From DASUPK01 sp963815665 (lineage in GTDB: Bacteria; Actinomycetota; Thermoleophilia; Solirubrobacterales; 70-9): a stretch of DNA of 64,000 nt. Where the stretch lies: positions 62,001 to 126,000 of the forward strand of contig CAWFHN010000014.1 in assembly GCA_963815665.1 (NCBI GenBank), read 5' to 3'. The position numbers and the translations under genes were made by a program. A model generated the notes under the pieces. That model was not told where the DNA came from. It was given only the letters and a program-made list of their open reading frames with translations, and did not search any database. Below, piece by piece: positions 26,028-33,566 of this stretch (position 1 is the stretch's first letter; each line of letters begins with the position of its first letter).

Positions 26028-27007
26028 CGGCACCGCTCGGGGTTGACCTGGGCCGCAGCTTCGACAGCTTTCAGCACGGCGCCCAGGAGTTCTTCCACCG
26101 GCTGTCGGAGATCGGCTGGCCCTCGATGGCGATCGCGCTCGGCTTCTACCTGGCGCACCTGCTCGCCCGCAGCCGCGGCTGGCAGAACACGCTGAGGGCG
26201 GCGTACCCGGAGCGATCGGTCCCGTACTCGCGGATCACGGCCGCGTATCTGGTCGGGGCCGGAATGAACAGCGTGGTTCCGGCCCGGGTCGGCGATGCGG
26301 TCAAGATCTTCCTCGCCAAGCGCTCGATCCGGCGCTCCACCTACCCGACGGTGGTCTCCTCGTTCTTCGTCGCCTCGGTCTTCGACACCTCGGCCGGGAT
26401 TCTCGTGTTCGTCTACGCCCTGACGCAGGGGCTGCTGCCGAATCCGCCCGAGCTGCCCGACCTGCCGGCCTTCGACATCGCCTTCTGGGCGCAGCACCCG
26501 AGCTTCCTGCTCTTCACCCTGACCGCGCTCGGCATCGCGGCCGTCGTCACGTTCGCCCTCCTCGCCCGCCGTGTGGAGGCATTCTGGGACCGGGTCAAGC
26601 TGGGCGCGATCGTGCTCGCGACGCCGAGCCTCTACCTGCGGACGGTGGCCTCCTGGCAGGGGCTCGGCTGGCTCCTCCGCTTCTTCTCGTTCTGGTTCTT
26701 CCTCGAGGCCTTCCACATCGGTGGCTCGTTCCAGAACGTCATGCTGGTGATGAGCGTGCAGACGGTCGCCAACCTCCTGCCGCTGACCCCCGGCGGCGCC
26801 GGCGCCCAGCAGGCGCTGCTCGTCGCCACCCTGGTCGGGCCCGGCCCGATCGCGGTGCTCACCTACTCGGTCGGGCAACAGATCGCGGTCGCGGCCTGGA
26901 CGGTCGTCCTCGGAGCCCTCGCCCTGATCTTCGTCTTCCGCACGACCGACTGGCGCAGCCTGATCCACAGCGCGAGCAAGGAGGCGGAGCAGCATGCCGG
27001 GGCCTAG
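26024..27007 (+). CDS. UPF0104/AglD-like flippase-type membrane protein
   Basis: 327 residues, about eight membrane segments. Signatures of the lysylphosphatidylglycerol-synthase membrane-domain family: SRGWQNTLRAAYP, YLVGAGMNSVVPARVGDAVK and LLPLTPGGAGAQQALL. The aminoacyl-transferase domain is absent. Probably moves or anchors a lipid-linked compound. It ends the operon that starts at 23427. Confidence 0.84.
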   Translation: MTAPLGVDLGRSFDSFQHGAQEFFHRLSEIGWPSMAIALGFYLAHLLARSRGWQNTLRAAYPERSVPYSRITAAYLVGAGMNSVVPARVGDAVKIFLAKRSIRRSTYPTVVSSFFVASVFDTSAGILVFVYALTQGLLPNPPELPDLPAFDIAFWAQHPSFLLFTLTALGIAAVVTFALLARRVEAFWDRVKLGAIVLATPSLYLRTVASWQGLGWLLRFFSFWFFLEAFHIGGSFQNVMLVMSVQTVANLLPLTPGGAGAQQALLVATLVGPGPIAVLTYSVGQQIAVAAWTVVLGALALIFVFRTTDWRSLIHSASKEAEQHAGA

Positions 27008-27065
27008 CCGCATGGTGGTGTCGCAGGCTCAAGTGCGCGCCTGAGGTGTCGATGCGTATCTCGCC

Positions 27066-27350
27066 ATGGCGAAACTTCGGCTCGCATTGACCTTGATCGC
27101 GGCGGCGGCCGCGCTGGCCGCAATCCCGGCTCAATCGGGCGCCTCGGGGAAGGGCCTCCAACGCTGCGGCGGGTCGGTCCGTGCAGCGGTCGTCCCATGT
27201 CCCAAGGCGAAGCGCATCGCCGGTGAGTACGCCAAGACCAGGACCCGCAGGCTGCAGGGCTTCATCTGCACGTCGAAGAAGGGCGGTGCGCGGATCAAGG
27301 CCCGGTGCGTGCTCGATCGGAAGCGCGTCCTGTTCTCGTTTCGCGCCTAG
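27066..27350 (+). CDS. Small secreted cysteine-containing protein
   Basis: 94 residues, not recognised. A clear signal peptide (KLRLALTLIAAAAALAAIPA with AQSGASG as cleavage region) leads into a basic mature part of about 70 residues with four cysteines (RCGG, VPCPK, FICTSKK, ARCVLD), enough for two disulfides. The C-terminal half is Arg/Lys-rich. The stop shares CTAG with the convergent pilin-like gene. Confidence 0.65.
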   Translation: MAKLRLALTLIAAAAALAAIPAQSGASGKGLQRCGGSVRAAVVPCPKAKRIAGEYAKTRTRRLQGFICTSKKGGARIKARCVLDRKRVLFSFRA

Positions 27351-27988
27351 GTCGCGGGACGAGAGGGGAGCGACCATCGACACGGCGGCTCCTCGCCCGA
27401 GGGGAAGCGGTAATGGTCGCGGCCCGGCAGCGTCTCGAGCGGGACCAGTGCCGGGTCGTCCTCGAGGTTCAGCCTGATCTTGGACGCGGCGGCAATCTGC
27501 TCCGCGCCAGCCGTTCGCACGATGCGCTCCCAGCCGGCTCCGGGCCGGTAGAGCCAATACGTGATGCGCACTGGGCCGCCGGAGCGGCGCCGGTCCTCGA
27601 CCGAGGTGAACTCGGTCACTCGCCGGCGGGACGAGGTGAGGCCCGGATCGGATCCCGGCGCAGCGCAGCTCGCCTGCCGGCAGTAGCGGAAGTCCACCGG
27701 CAGCTCGCCTCCCTTTACCGACGGCGCGGGCGCGAGGCCGCGGACCAGCTTTCCCAGCGGGAACCCGTAGGCCAGCGCCAGCGGATTTCGGCCGCACGGC
27801 ACCGGGTAGCGCGGCGTGCAGGCGATCCGCCGGGCGAGCATCTCGCCAAGCTCGCGATCCGCTCGGCGGGGAGGGGAGGCGACCAGGGCCGCGATCGCGA
27901 CGAGGACCAGGGCGGCGATCACGCCGGCGAGCGCGACGTACTCCACCGAGGCGGCACCCGTGCGTCGCGTTGACCGTGTGGCGGACAC
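27347..27988 (-). CDS. TadE/Flp-pilin-like exported protein
   Basis: 213 residues, GTG start. The N-terminus RRTGAASVEYVALAGVIAAL is a short basic leader with a Glu followed by a hydrophobic helix, as in Flp/Tad pilins and TadE pseudopilins. The large C-terminal domain (about 170 residues, four Cys, SSRRRVTEFTSVEDRR) is unrecognised. No tad genes are nearby, so it may be a minor pseudopilin or an anchored extracellular domain. Confidence 0.55.
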   Translation of the reverse strand: MSATRSTRRTGAASVEYVALAGVIAALVLVAIAALVASPPRRADRELGEMLARRIACTPRYPVPCGRNPLALAYGFPLGKLVRGLAPAPSVKGGELPVDFRYCRQASCAAPGSDPGLTSSRRRVTEFTSVEDRRRSGGPVRITYWLYRPGAGWERIVRTAGAEQIAAASKIRLNLEDDPALVPLETLPGRDHYRFPSGEEPPCRWSLPSRPAT

Positions 27989-28064
27989 CGGCGCACGCTC
28001 TCGCCGCCGGTGCGCCGCGGGGCGCGCAGCGGTGCCGAATCGGTGACCGGAGAGTGCCGCGCTC

Positions 28065-28070
28065 TATGAT
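28065..28070 (+). promoter_or_regulatory. -10 box TATGAT, leaderless promoter
   Basis: Near-consensus hexamer ending seven bases before ATG 28078. Confidence 0.6.
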
Positions 28071-28077
28071 CGAAGCC

Positions 28078-28347
28078 ATGGAAGGTTTCGGCGGACTGTT
28101 CGGCGACCCGGAGGAAATGCGAAGGCGCATGGAGGAGCTCCAGGAGCAGATGCAGGGAGCTCAGAAGGTCGCCTGGGCAGACAACGCGATCAAGCTGGCC
28201 GTGGAGATGACGGTGGCGGCCATCGGCTCGATGGAGCTCACCGGCTCCAGCGACGAGCAGGCCGTCCAGGTCCGCGACGCGATCCGGATCGTCTTTCCGG
28301 AGGCGGTGACGCTGGTGAGGGAGGCCCGAGAGGGCCTGCAGGACTGA
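28078..28347 (+). CDS. Small hypothetical protein, 89 aa
   Basis: Not recognised. It begins MEGFGGLFGDPEEMRRRMEE with a Met/Gln/Glu amphipathic helix (to about residue 30), then two further helices (NAIKLAVEMTVAAIG; QVRDAIRIVFPEAVTLVREA). The helix resembles the start of YbaB-type proteins but the rest does not. It has its own strong -10 box and no partner gene; a small helical dimer is plausible. Confidence 0.65.
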   Translation: MEGFGGLFGDPEEMRRRMEELQEQMQGAQKVAWADNAIKLAVEMTVAAIGSMELTGSSDEQAVQVRDAIRIVFPEAVTLVREAREGLQD

Positions 28348-28377
28348 TGCCCGCCCGACCCGGCGCGGCCTGATCCA

Positions 28378-29181
28378 GTGGGCCTTCCGGAGCCCTCGGT
28401 CAGCAGCACGGCCCTGGTCACAGGCGCATCCTCCGGGATCGGCGCAGCCATCGCGAGGGAGCTCGCCTCACGGGGATACGCGATCGCCCTGACCGCGCGG
28501 CGCGAGGAGCGGCTTCGCAGCCTGGCGACCGACCTGACGTCGGAGCACGGAGTCGTGGCCGAGCCGATCGCCTGCGATCTCGGCGACCCGGCCGGGCGCG
28601 AGCGGCTGGCCGATGAGCTTCGCACCCGTGGGCGGGCGGTCGAGGTGCTGGTAAACAACGCGGGCTTCGGGCATCAGGCCGACTTCACGACCAGCCCGCG
28701 GGAACGGATGGTGGAGATGGTGCGGCTCAACGTCGAGGCGGTCGTCGACCTGACCAGCCGGTTCCTGACCCCGATGGCCGAGCGCGGCCGGGGGACGATC
28801 ATCAACATCGCCTCGACGGCCGCGTTCCAGCCCCTTCCGGGCTCGGCCGTCTACGCGGCCAGCAAGTCGTTCGTCCTCTCCTTCAGCGAGGCCATTCGGA
28901 CCGAGCTGCGCGGCTCCGGAGTGACCGTGACCGCCGTCTGTCCGGGCCCGGTACGGACCGAGTTCACCGACGTCGCGGGTTTCCCGGGAGTCGAGGACCG
29001 GACTCCCAGCGCGGTCTGGATGTCCCCGGAGGACCTGGCCCGCCACGCGGTCGACGGCGCCAAGGACGATCGCCGCGTCGTCGTTCCGGGCGCGCTCAAT
29101 CGCGCCACCGCACTCGCCGGCCAGCACAGCCCGCGGGCCTTCGCCCTGCCTCTGCTCAACCGGTTCTGGCGCAACGTCTAA
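28378..29181 (+). CDS. Short-chain dehydrogenase/reductase
   Basis: 267 residues, classical SDR: TGASSGIG (about residues 15-22), NNAG (about 97-100), catalytic Ser in IASTAAF, and YAASK (Tyr/Lys). Basic residues after the second strand (TARREERL) point to NADPH. The C-terminal lid (VEDRTPSAVWMSPEDLARHA) is of the DltE-like long-chain type. Substrate unknown. The stop TAA is followed at once by the large inverted repeat 29182-29346. Confidence 0.9.
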   Translation: MGLPEPSVSSTALVTGASSGIGAAIARELASRGYAIALTARREERLRSLATDLTSEHGVVAEPIACDLGDPAGRERLADELRTRGRAVEVLVNNAGFGHQADFTTSPRERMVEMVRLNVEAVVDLTSRFLTPMAERGRGTIINIASTAAFQPLPGSAVYAASKSFVLSFSEAIRTELRGSGVTVTAVCPGPVRTEFTDVAGFPGVEDRTPSAVWMSPEDLARHAVDGAKDDRRVVVPGALNRATALAGQHSPRAFALPLLNRFWRNV

Positions 29182-29346
29182 AGATGAGCGACGGCCCGGC
29201 CACGCACGCCTGGATGACGCGCGTGGCAGTCGCACCTCGGCGTCCTCGGGCTCGCCCTTGCCGCCAGCAAGGGCTTCGCCCTGCGTCCGCCGATCTGCTT
29301 GGCCACGCGCGCCCCCAGGCCCACATGGCCAGACCGTCTCTCATCT
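29182..29346 (-). repeat. 165-bp long inverted repeat, structured RNA or MITE-like element
   Basis: Two 80-base arms (29182-29261, 29267-29346) flank a five-base loop CGCCA. The ends match (AGATGAG ... CTCATCT), the arms share CGCGCGTGGC offset by one base, and the centre is a perfect GCCCTTGC/GCAAGGGC stem. In the outer 30 positions, 23 are identical; five of the seven differences are transitions that become G-U pairs if the minus strand is the RNA. It begins at the base after the SDR stop and ends ten bases before the hydrolase ATG. Confidence 0.8.
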
Positions 29347-29355
29347 AGCGATCTG

Positions 29356-30147
29356 ATGCCCACCTTCGAGGCCCGCGGCATCGAGATCGCGTGGAGCGAG
29401 CGCGGCGAGGGGCCGCCCGTCCTGTTGATCCATGAGACGGCCGCCACGGGCACGGCCTGGGGCCCCGTCGCCGAGGCGCTGGCCGGGCAGTGCCGGGCGA
29501 TCTCCTACGACCGTCGCGGGTGGGGCACCTCAAGCGCGCCGGAGGAGTACCGCCGGACGACGGTCGAGGAGCAGAGCGAGGACGCCGCGGCCCTGATCGA
29601 GGCGGTCGCGGACGCTCGCGCCGCCGTCTGCGGGGCCGGCATCGGGGCCGTGGTCGCGCTGGACCTTCTGCTGCGGCGAACGGACCTGGTCTCGGCAGCC
29701 GTGCTGATCGAGCCGCCTCTGTTCCAGTTCCTCCCCGCCGCCACCGAGGCGCTCTCCCAGGACCGCCACCGCCTCGAGATCGCCGCGGGGACCGGTGAGG
29801 ACGTGATCGAGCTCTATCTCTTGGGTGCTCTGCCGGCTCTCGGGCCCGGCGTCGATCGGATAGGAGACCCGACGGCGGCGGCCGCGAGGGAGCGCCCCGC
29901 GAGCGTGGTCGCCGAGCTGGGCATCGCGGCCGGCTGGAGGATGCCGCTGTCCCGCCTCTCGAGCGCCGGGAGCCCGTCGGCGATCGTCACCTCGGGGTCG
30001 ACGCCGCCCCTGCTCCGCGAGGCCTCCGAGGCGCTGACCGCCCGGCTGGCTCAGGCGGAGCGACGGGAGGTCGACGCGGGCGAGGAGTCGCCGCAGCTCG
30101 GGGCGGCCGGAGAGATCGCGTCGATCGTGCTCGAGCTCACCCGGTAG
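29356..30147 (+). CDS. Alpha/beta-hydrolase fold protein
   Basis: 263 residues: VLLIHETAATG (oxyanion turn; HE replaces HG), YDRRGWGTSS, then VCGAGIGAVVALDL, where the usual GxSxG nucleophile elbow reads GAGIG, so the serine is missing. A C-terminal catalytic His is not evident. It may be a non-catalytic or altered family member. ATG 29356 gives the natural start PTFEARGIEIAWSERG. The end overlaps the convergent zinc-ribbon gene by 11 bases. Confidence 0.72.
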   Translation: MPTFEARGIEIAWSERGEGPPVLLIHETAATGTAWGPVAEALAGQCRAISYDRRGWGTSSAPEEYRRTTVEEQSEDAAALIEAVADARAAVCGAGIGAVVALDLLLRRTDLVSAAVLIEPPLFQFLPAATEALSQDRHRLEIAAGTGEDVIELYLLGALPALGPGVDRIGDPTAAAARERPASVVAELGIAAGWRMPLSRLSSAGSPSAIVTSGSTPPLLREASEALTARLAQAERREVDAGEESPQLGAAGEIASIVLELTR

Positions 30148-30817
30148 GGGGCAGGCGGTCCGCCTCCACCTCGATCACGCCCCCGTGGCGGGCGATCACG
30201 GCGGCGCCCTCGAGCACCACGGCGATGATCGCGGTTGGGATCGCGGCGAGCACCGTGACCGCGACATCCATCCAGAACGCCCCGCGTCCCCGGCCCGTGC
30301 CGGGACGGAGCCGGCCGGAGACCGCCTCGGATGCGAAGTCGCGATGGAAGGTGAGCAGGTTGAGGAGCGTCTGCCACATCGATGCCATCCCGGCGCGGGC
30401 GAGGTGCCGGACGCGCCGGACCTCGAGCCCCCGCCTGGCGAGCAGCAGGGAGGCCGCGCGCGGGGTCGGCTCGATGCCACGGCCGCCGGGACGCAGGGCG
30501 GCCCAGTTCTCCGCCCCGAGCCAGGCCTGCAGGCTCGCGGCGTTGTCGACCCGGATCGCGACCCGGGAGCCTCGTTCTTCCCGGCCGAGGAGGAGCGCGT
30601 CGGTCGCGAGGTCGGGGGACGGCACGGCATCCCGCACGGCGACCAGGCCGCAGTTCTCGCAGCGGTCGATCACCTGGTCCTCGCGAGCGCCGTAGCCCAG
30701 GGTCTCGACCCAGACGAACAGTGGCTCCCCGCAGGCCGGGCATCGGGTCGCGCCGGTGGCCGCTCCCTGGTCGAGGCTGACGGCGCGTCGCCGCCGGGTA
30801 CCCAGCCCGATTGGCAT
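30137..30817 (-). CDS. Zinc-ribbon membrane-anchored protein of unknown function
   Basis: 226 residues. CPAC (about 25-28) and CENC (about 53-56) form a four-Cys zinc ribbon. A middle region (TPRAASLLLARRGLEVRRVR ... TLLNLLTFHRDFA) recalls the C-terminal part of class I methyltransferases without the SAM motif. A hydrophobic segment near residue 185 (AVTVLAAIPTAIIAVVLEGAA) is probably a membrane anchor. It follows the saccharopine-dehydrogenase-like gene by five bases on the same transcript. Confidence 0.6.
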   Translation of the reverse strand: MPIGLGTRRRRAVSLDQGAATGATRCPACGEPLFVWVETLGYGAREDQVIDRCENCGLVAVRDAVPSPDLATDALLLGREERGSRVAIRVDNAASLQAWLGAENWAALRPGGRGIEPTPRAASLLLARRGLEVRRVRHLARAGMASMWQTLLNLLTFHRDFASEAVSGRLRPGTGRGRGAFWMDVAVTVLAAIPTAIIAVVLEGAAVIARHGGVIEVEADRLPPTG

Positions 30818-30822
30818 CCGGC

Positions 30823-31962
30823 TCAGGCCTCGACCGGGGTCGGAACGCGGTTCTCGAAGATCTGCCGGCGCACGTCGAACCTCTCGAGCCCGGTGAGGAA
30901 GCTCTTCGGGTCGAACGCCTGCGAGGGCGCCAGCCCGCCTCGCCCCTCGAAGCCGCGCTTCGACGCCAGGACCGCGCCCCGGGTGATCGCTGCCGCGGTC
31001 AGCCCATAGACGTCCCTTCCGCTGATCACGCCCATGCGCTCCACCTCACCGCGAGTGGCCTCGCAGACGATCATCCACCGCATCCCCTCCCGCTCCTCCG
31101 GGGTGGGGCCCTCCGGCAGCCGGGAGATCACGGCGTTGGCGAGGCGCTTCAGCGGCGTCCTCATAGCCAGCCCCGCCGGCCGCACGGTGGCGGCGAAGAT
31201 GGGCGCCAGTCGCTCGCTGGAGAAGGCGGCGGTGTTCATGCTCGCGCGGACGTTGCGGGTGGGGACGTGGCGCGGCACCGTGACCTGCTCGCCCGAGGGG
31301 TAGCGCATCATCCGCTGCCTCCCTACGGGCGCTGGGAACGCGTACGTCCCCCGCGAGACGCCGCCGCTCGTCTCGATCCACTCCATGTTCCGCCACTCGA
31401 GGTCGCTGCCGCTGATCATCTCCAGCGTGGTCCGGGCGGTCCCCTGGCTCGGCGTGAAGTTCGACCAGCAGTAGTGCATCGACAGGTCGTCCAGCTCGCC
31501 CATGCCGTCGGCCGTGAGCGAGGCGATCATGTCGCCGGGCACGTAGTCGAAGCCCATCGCCGGGATCACGGCTACGCCGGCTCGGGCGGCGCCCGGCCCG
31601 TACTGCTCGAACGCCATCTTCATGTAGGGCTGCTCGCCGGTGGTGTCCAGGTAGTGGGTCCCGGTCTCCACCGCCGTGGCCAGCACCGGCTCCCCGAACC
31701 GCACGAACGGCCCGGCGCAATCGATCACGACGGCGCAGTCCGCGAGCAGCCCCCGGAGGGAGCCCGGATCGTCCAGATCGGCGGCCACGGCGGGTGCCTC
31801 CAGCTCGAGCTCGGCCCGCAGGGCGTCCAGCTTCTTCGGATTGCGGCCCGAGACGATGAAATCGGCGTCGGCCTTGACGAGCTCGGCGACGACGAGCCGT
31901 CCGGTGTAGCCGGTGGCTCCGTAGACGGCGATCGGCCCGGCCTGGCGGGAGAGAAGCGGCAT
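30823..31962 (-). CDS. Saccharopine-dehydrogenase-like NAD(P)-binding oxidoreductase
   Basis: 379 residues. Rossmann start IAVYGATGYTGRLVVAEL, SGRNPKKLDAL (NADP-type strand end), VVIDCAGPF and HYLDTTGEQPY, the pattern of the trans-acting enoyl reductase/saccharopine-dehydrogenase-like family. Mycobacterial relatives act on polyketide lipids; the substrate here is unknown. ATG 31962 fits TATCTT seven bases upstream. Divergent from the membrane protein at 31988 through shared overlapping -10 boxes. Confidence 0.84.
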   Translation of the reverse strand: MPLLSRQAGPIAVYGATGYTGRLVVAELVKADADFIVSGRNPKKLDALRAELELEAPAVAADLDDPGSLRGLLADCAVVIDCAGPFVRFGEPVLATAVETGTHYLDTTGEQPYMKMAFEQYGPGAARAGVAVIPAMGFDYVPGDMIASLTADGMGELDDLSMHYCWSNFTPSQGTARTTLEMISGSDLEWRNMEWIETSGGVSRGTYAFPAPVGRQRMMRYPSGEQVTVPRHVPTRNVRASMNTAAFSSERLAPIFAATVRPAGLAMRTPLKRLANAVISRLPEGPTPEEREGMRWMIVCEATRGEVERMGVISGRDVYGLTAAAITRGAVLASKRGFEGRGGLAPSQAFDPKSFLTGLERFDVRRQIFENRVPTPVEA

Positions 31963-31969
31963 CGCGGCC

Positions 31970-31979
31970 AAGATACAGT
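31970..31979. promoter_or_regulatory. Overlapping divergent -10 boxes (AAGATACAGT)
   Basis: The minus-strand box TATCTT ends seven bases before ATG 31962; the plus-strand box TACAGT ends eight bases before TTG 31988. They share the central TA. Confidence 0.55.
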
Positions 31980-31987
31980 CCTGCCAG

Positions 31988-33103
31988 TTGGAGGCCTCGA
32001 CCCCCGATAGCTCGCTGCCGAGCAAGCAAGAGGTGCTCGCCTTTCAGGCTCGCTGGATTCGGCGCGCCGGCGCTGCCGGGCTCTTCGGAGCCTTCGTCGT
32101 GGCCGCGTCCATCGTCCTGCAACGGATCGGGCTCCACGTCCCCAACGGGAACTCCGATGCGGACCAGCTCGCCTTCGAGCACGCGCACAGCGGCCGCCTG
32201 ATCTACTCGTCCATTCTCCAAGGCCTCGGCTTCATGCTGTTTCTCGGCCCGCTGCTCTTCCTCTTCCGCGCCACCCAGGCTCGCTCGGAGCGGGTCCGCA
32301 GCTTCGCCACCGCGCTGGTCATCCTCGGGCCGCTCGCCTTCGGCCTCGGCCTGGCCGTCTCCTCGGTCGGCAGTTCGAAGGCGGCCGACAAGTTCACGAC
32401 CCAGGAGCCGGCGGTCGTACAGCAGGCCCGCCAGCAGGCGGAGCAAGCGGCGAAGGCCCCCGCCCCGGCGACTCCCAAGAAGGGCGGCGCAACCACCGGG
32501 ACCGGCTCGACGACCACCCCGACCGGCTCCACCACGACCGGAACGACGACTGCCGCGGTGGGTAAGCCGAAGACGCCTGACCAGGCCGCGAGCGACGCGC
32601 GGGAGGGGCTCGCCGACCACCTCAACCGGCACACAACCCTGCTGATCGTCGGAGGGCTGATCTCGACCGTCGGGGTGCTCGCGATGGTGTTCGGGATGAT
32701 CTACACGAATCTCTGGAGCATGCGGACCGGCCTTCTCTCCCGGTTCTGGGGAGCGCTGGGAATGGCCTTCGGCCTGTTCCTGATCATCCCGCTCTTCCCA
32801 CCGGTCCCCGGGCTGGTCCTCTGGTTCGCCGTCCTCGGGCTGATGCTCCTCGGCCTCTGGCCTCGGCCGCTGCCGCCGGCGTGGGCCGCCGGCGAGGCGG
32901 TTCCCTGGCAGAGGCCGGCAGACGACCTCGGCCCACCGCCGTCCGAGCGAGAAGGGTCAGGCACGGTCGAGGGAAGCGGGCGCGAGATCTCGGAGCAGCC
33001 TTTGCCCGAGGGCAACCAAAATGGCGAACCGGGCCAGCCTCCGGAGCCGCCCTACGGCGAGACGCAGGGGCAGCGACGGAAGAAGCGCAAGCGCAGGGGC
33101 TAG
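31988..33103 (+). CDS. Membrane protein with Thr/Gly/Pro-rich extracellular linker
   Basis: 371 residues, TTG start. Two hydrophobic segments precede and three follow a low-complexity Ala/Pro/Thr/Gly stretch at about residues 155-190 (GTGSTTTPTGSTTTGTTTA), which is probably outside the cell. The first part has LYSS/LGFMLFLGPLLFLFRA-like helices; the C-terminus is a hydrophilic Gln/Glu/Gly region ending KKRKRRG. Not recognised; resembles DUF4386-type four-helix proteins in outline only. The stop shares CTAG with the convergent VOC gene. Confidence 0.65.
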   Translation: MEASTPDSSLPSKQEVLAFQARWIRRAGAAGLFGAFVVAASIVLQRIGLHVPNGNSDADQLAFEHAHSGRLIYSSILQGLGFMLFLGPLLFLFRATQARSERVRSFATALVILGPLAFGLGLAVSSVGSSKAADKFTTQEPAVVQQARQQAEQAAKAPAPATPKKGGATTGTGSTTTPTGSTTTGTTTAAVGKPKTPDQAASDAREGLADHLNRHTTLLIVGGLISTVGVLAMVFGMIYTNLWSMRTGLLSRFWGALGMAFGLFLIIPLFPPVPGLVLWFAVLGLMLLGLWPRPLPPAWAAGEAVPWQRPADDLGPPPSEREGSGTVEGSGREISEQPLPEGNQNGEPGQPPEPPYGETQGQRRKKRKRRG

Positions 33104-33459
33104 CTCTTCGGCGGCGGAGGCGCCGCCATCAGCTCAACCCGATGGCCGCCGGGCGCGATTGCGAAGGCGCGGTCCGCGCCCCAGAGCTGGCGGGTGTCCT
33201 CGACGATGAAATCGGCATCGCGCAGCCGCTGCTTGGCCTCGGCGTGATCGGGCGCCACGACGGCGGCGTGACCGAGGACGGGCGCGGTGTGCCCCTCGGT
33301 GAGGATCAGGTGGATCTGGGTGGCGTCGCGCTCCAGCCAGCGAACCGAGTCGCCGAGCACCTCCGCCGCCGGGACCTCCTCGAAGCCGAGAAGGCCCCAG
33401 AACTCGATCGAACGGTCGGCCTCGTCGGGCGGGACCTCGAGGGAGACGTGGTGGAGCAC
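33100..33459 (-). CDS. VOC (glyoxalase/bleomycin-resistance) family protein
   Basis: 119 residues from GTG 33459, beginning VLHHVSLEVPPDEADRSIEF, the first beta-alpha-beta module of the vicinal-oxygen-chelate fold. LILTEGHTAPVLGHAAVVAP is the second module, and GADRAFAIAPGGHRVELM the metal-site end. Its substrate is unknown. TAGCTT seven bases upstream supports this start over the longer frame to 33495. Confidence 0.8.
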   Translation of the reverse strand: MLHHVSLEVPPDEADRSIEFWGLLGFEEVPAAEVLGDSVRWLERDATQIHLILTEGHTAPVLGHAAVVAPDHAEAKQRLRDADFIVEDTRQLWGADRAFAIAPGGHRVELMAAPPPPKS

Positions 33460-33466
33460 GAACGGA

Positions 33467-33472
33467 AAGCTA
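33467..33472 (-). promoter_or_regulatory. -10 box TAGCTT, leaderless promoter of VOC gene
   Basis: It ends seven bases before GTG 33459. Confidence 0.5.
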
Positions 33473-33553
33473 TCTGCGGGCCGCAGTGGACGCACGGCGG
33501 GGCCCCCGAAAAGATTGGGGTGCCTCCCCGATGAAAAGCAGCCGCTGAGCGCA

Positions 33554-33559
33554 CAGAAT
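33554..33559 (+). promoter_or_regulatory. -10 box CAGAAT of CSLREA gene
   Basis: It ends seven bases before ATG 33567; first base is not T. Confidence 0.35.
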
Positions 33560-33566
33560 CGCCGCG

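Noticed and set aside
33480..33540. GC-run sequence between the VOC and CSLREA genes as a fourth copy of the element
   Set aside because: It has GGGGCCCCC and CCTCCCC runs but lacks both conserved core blocks.
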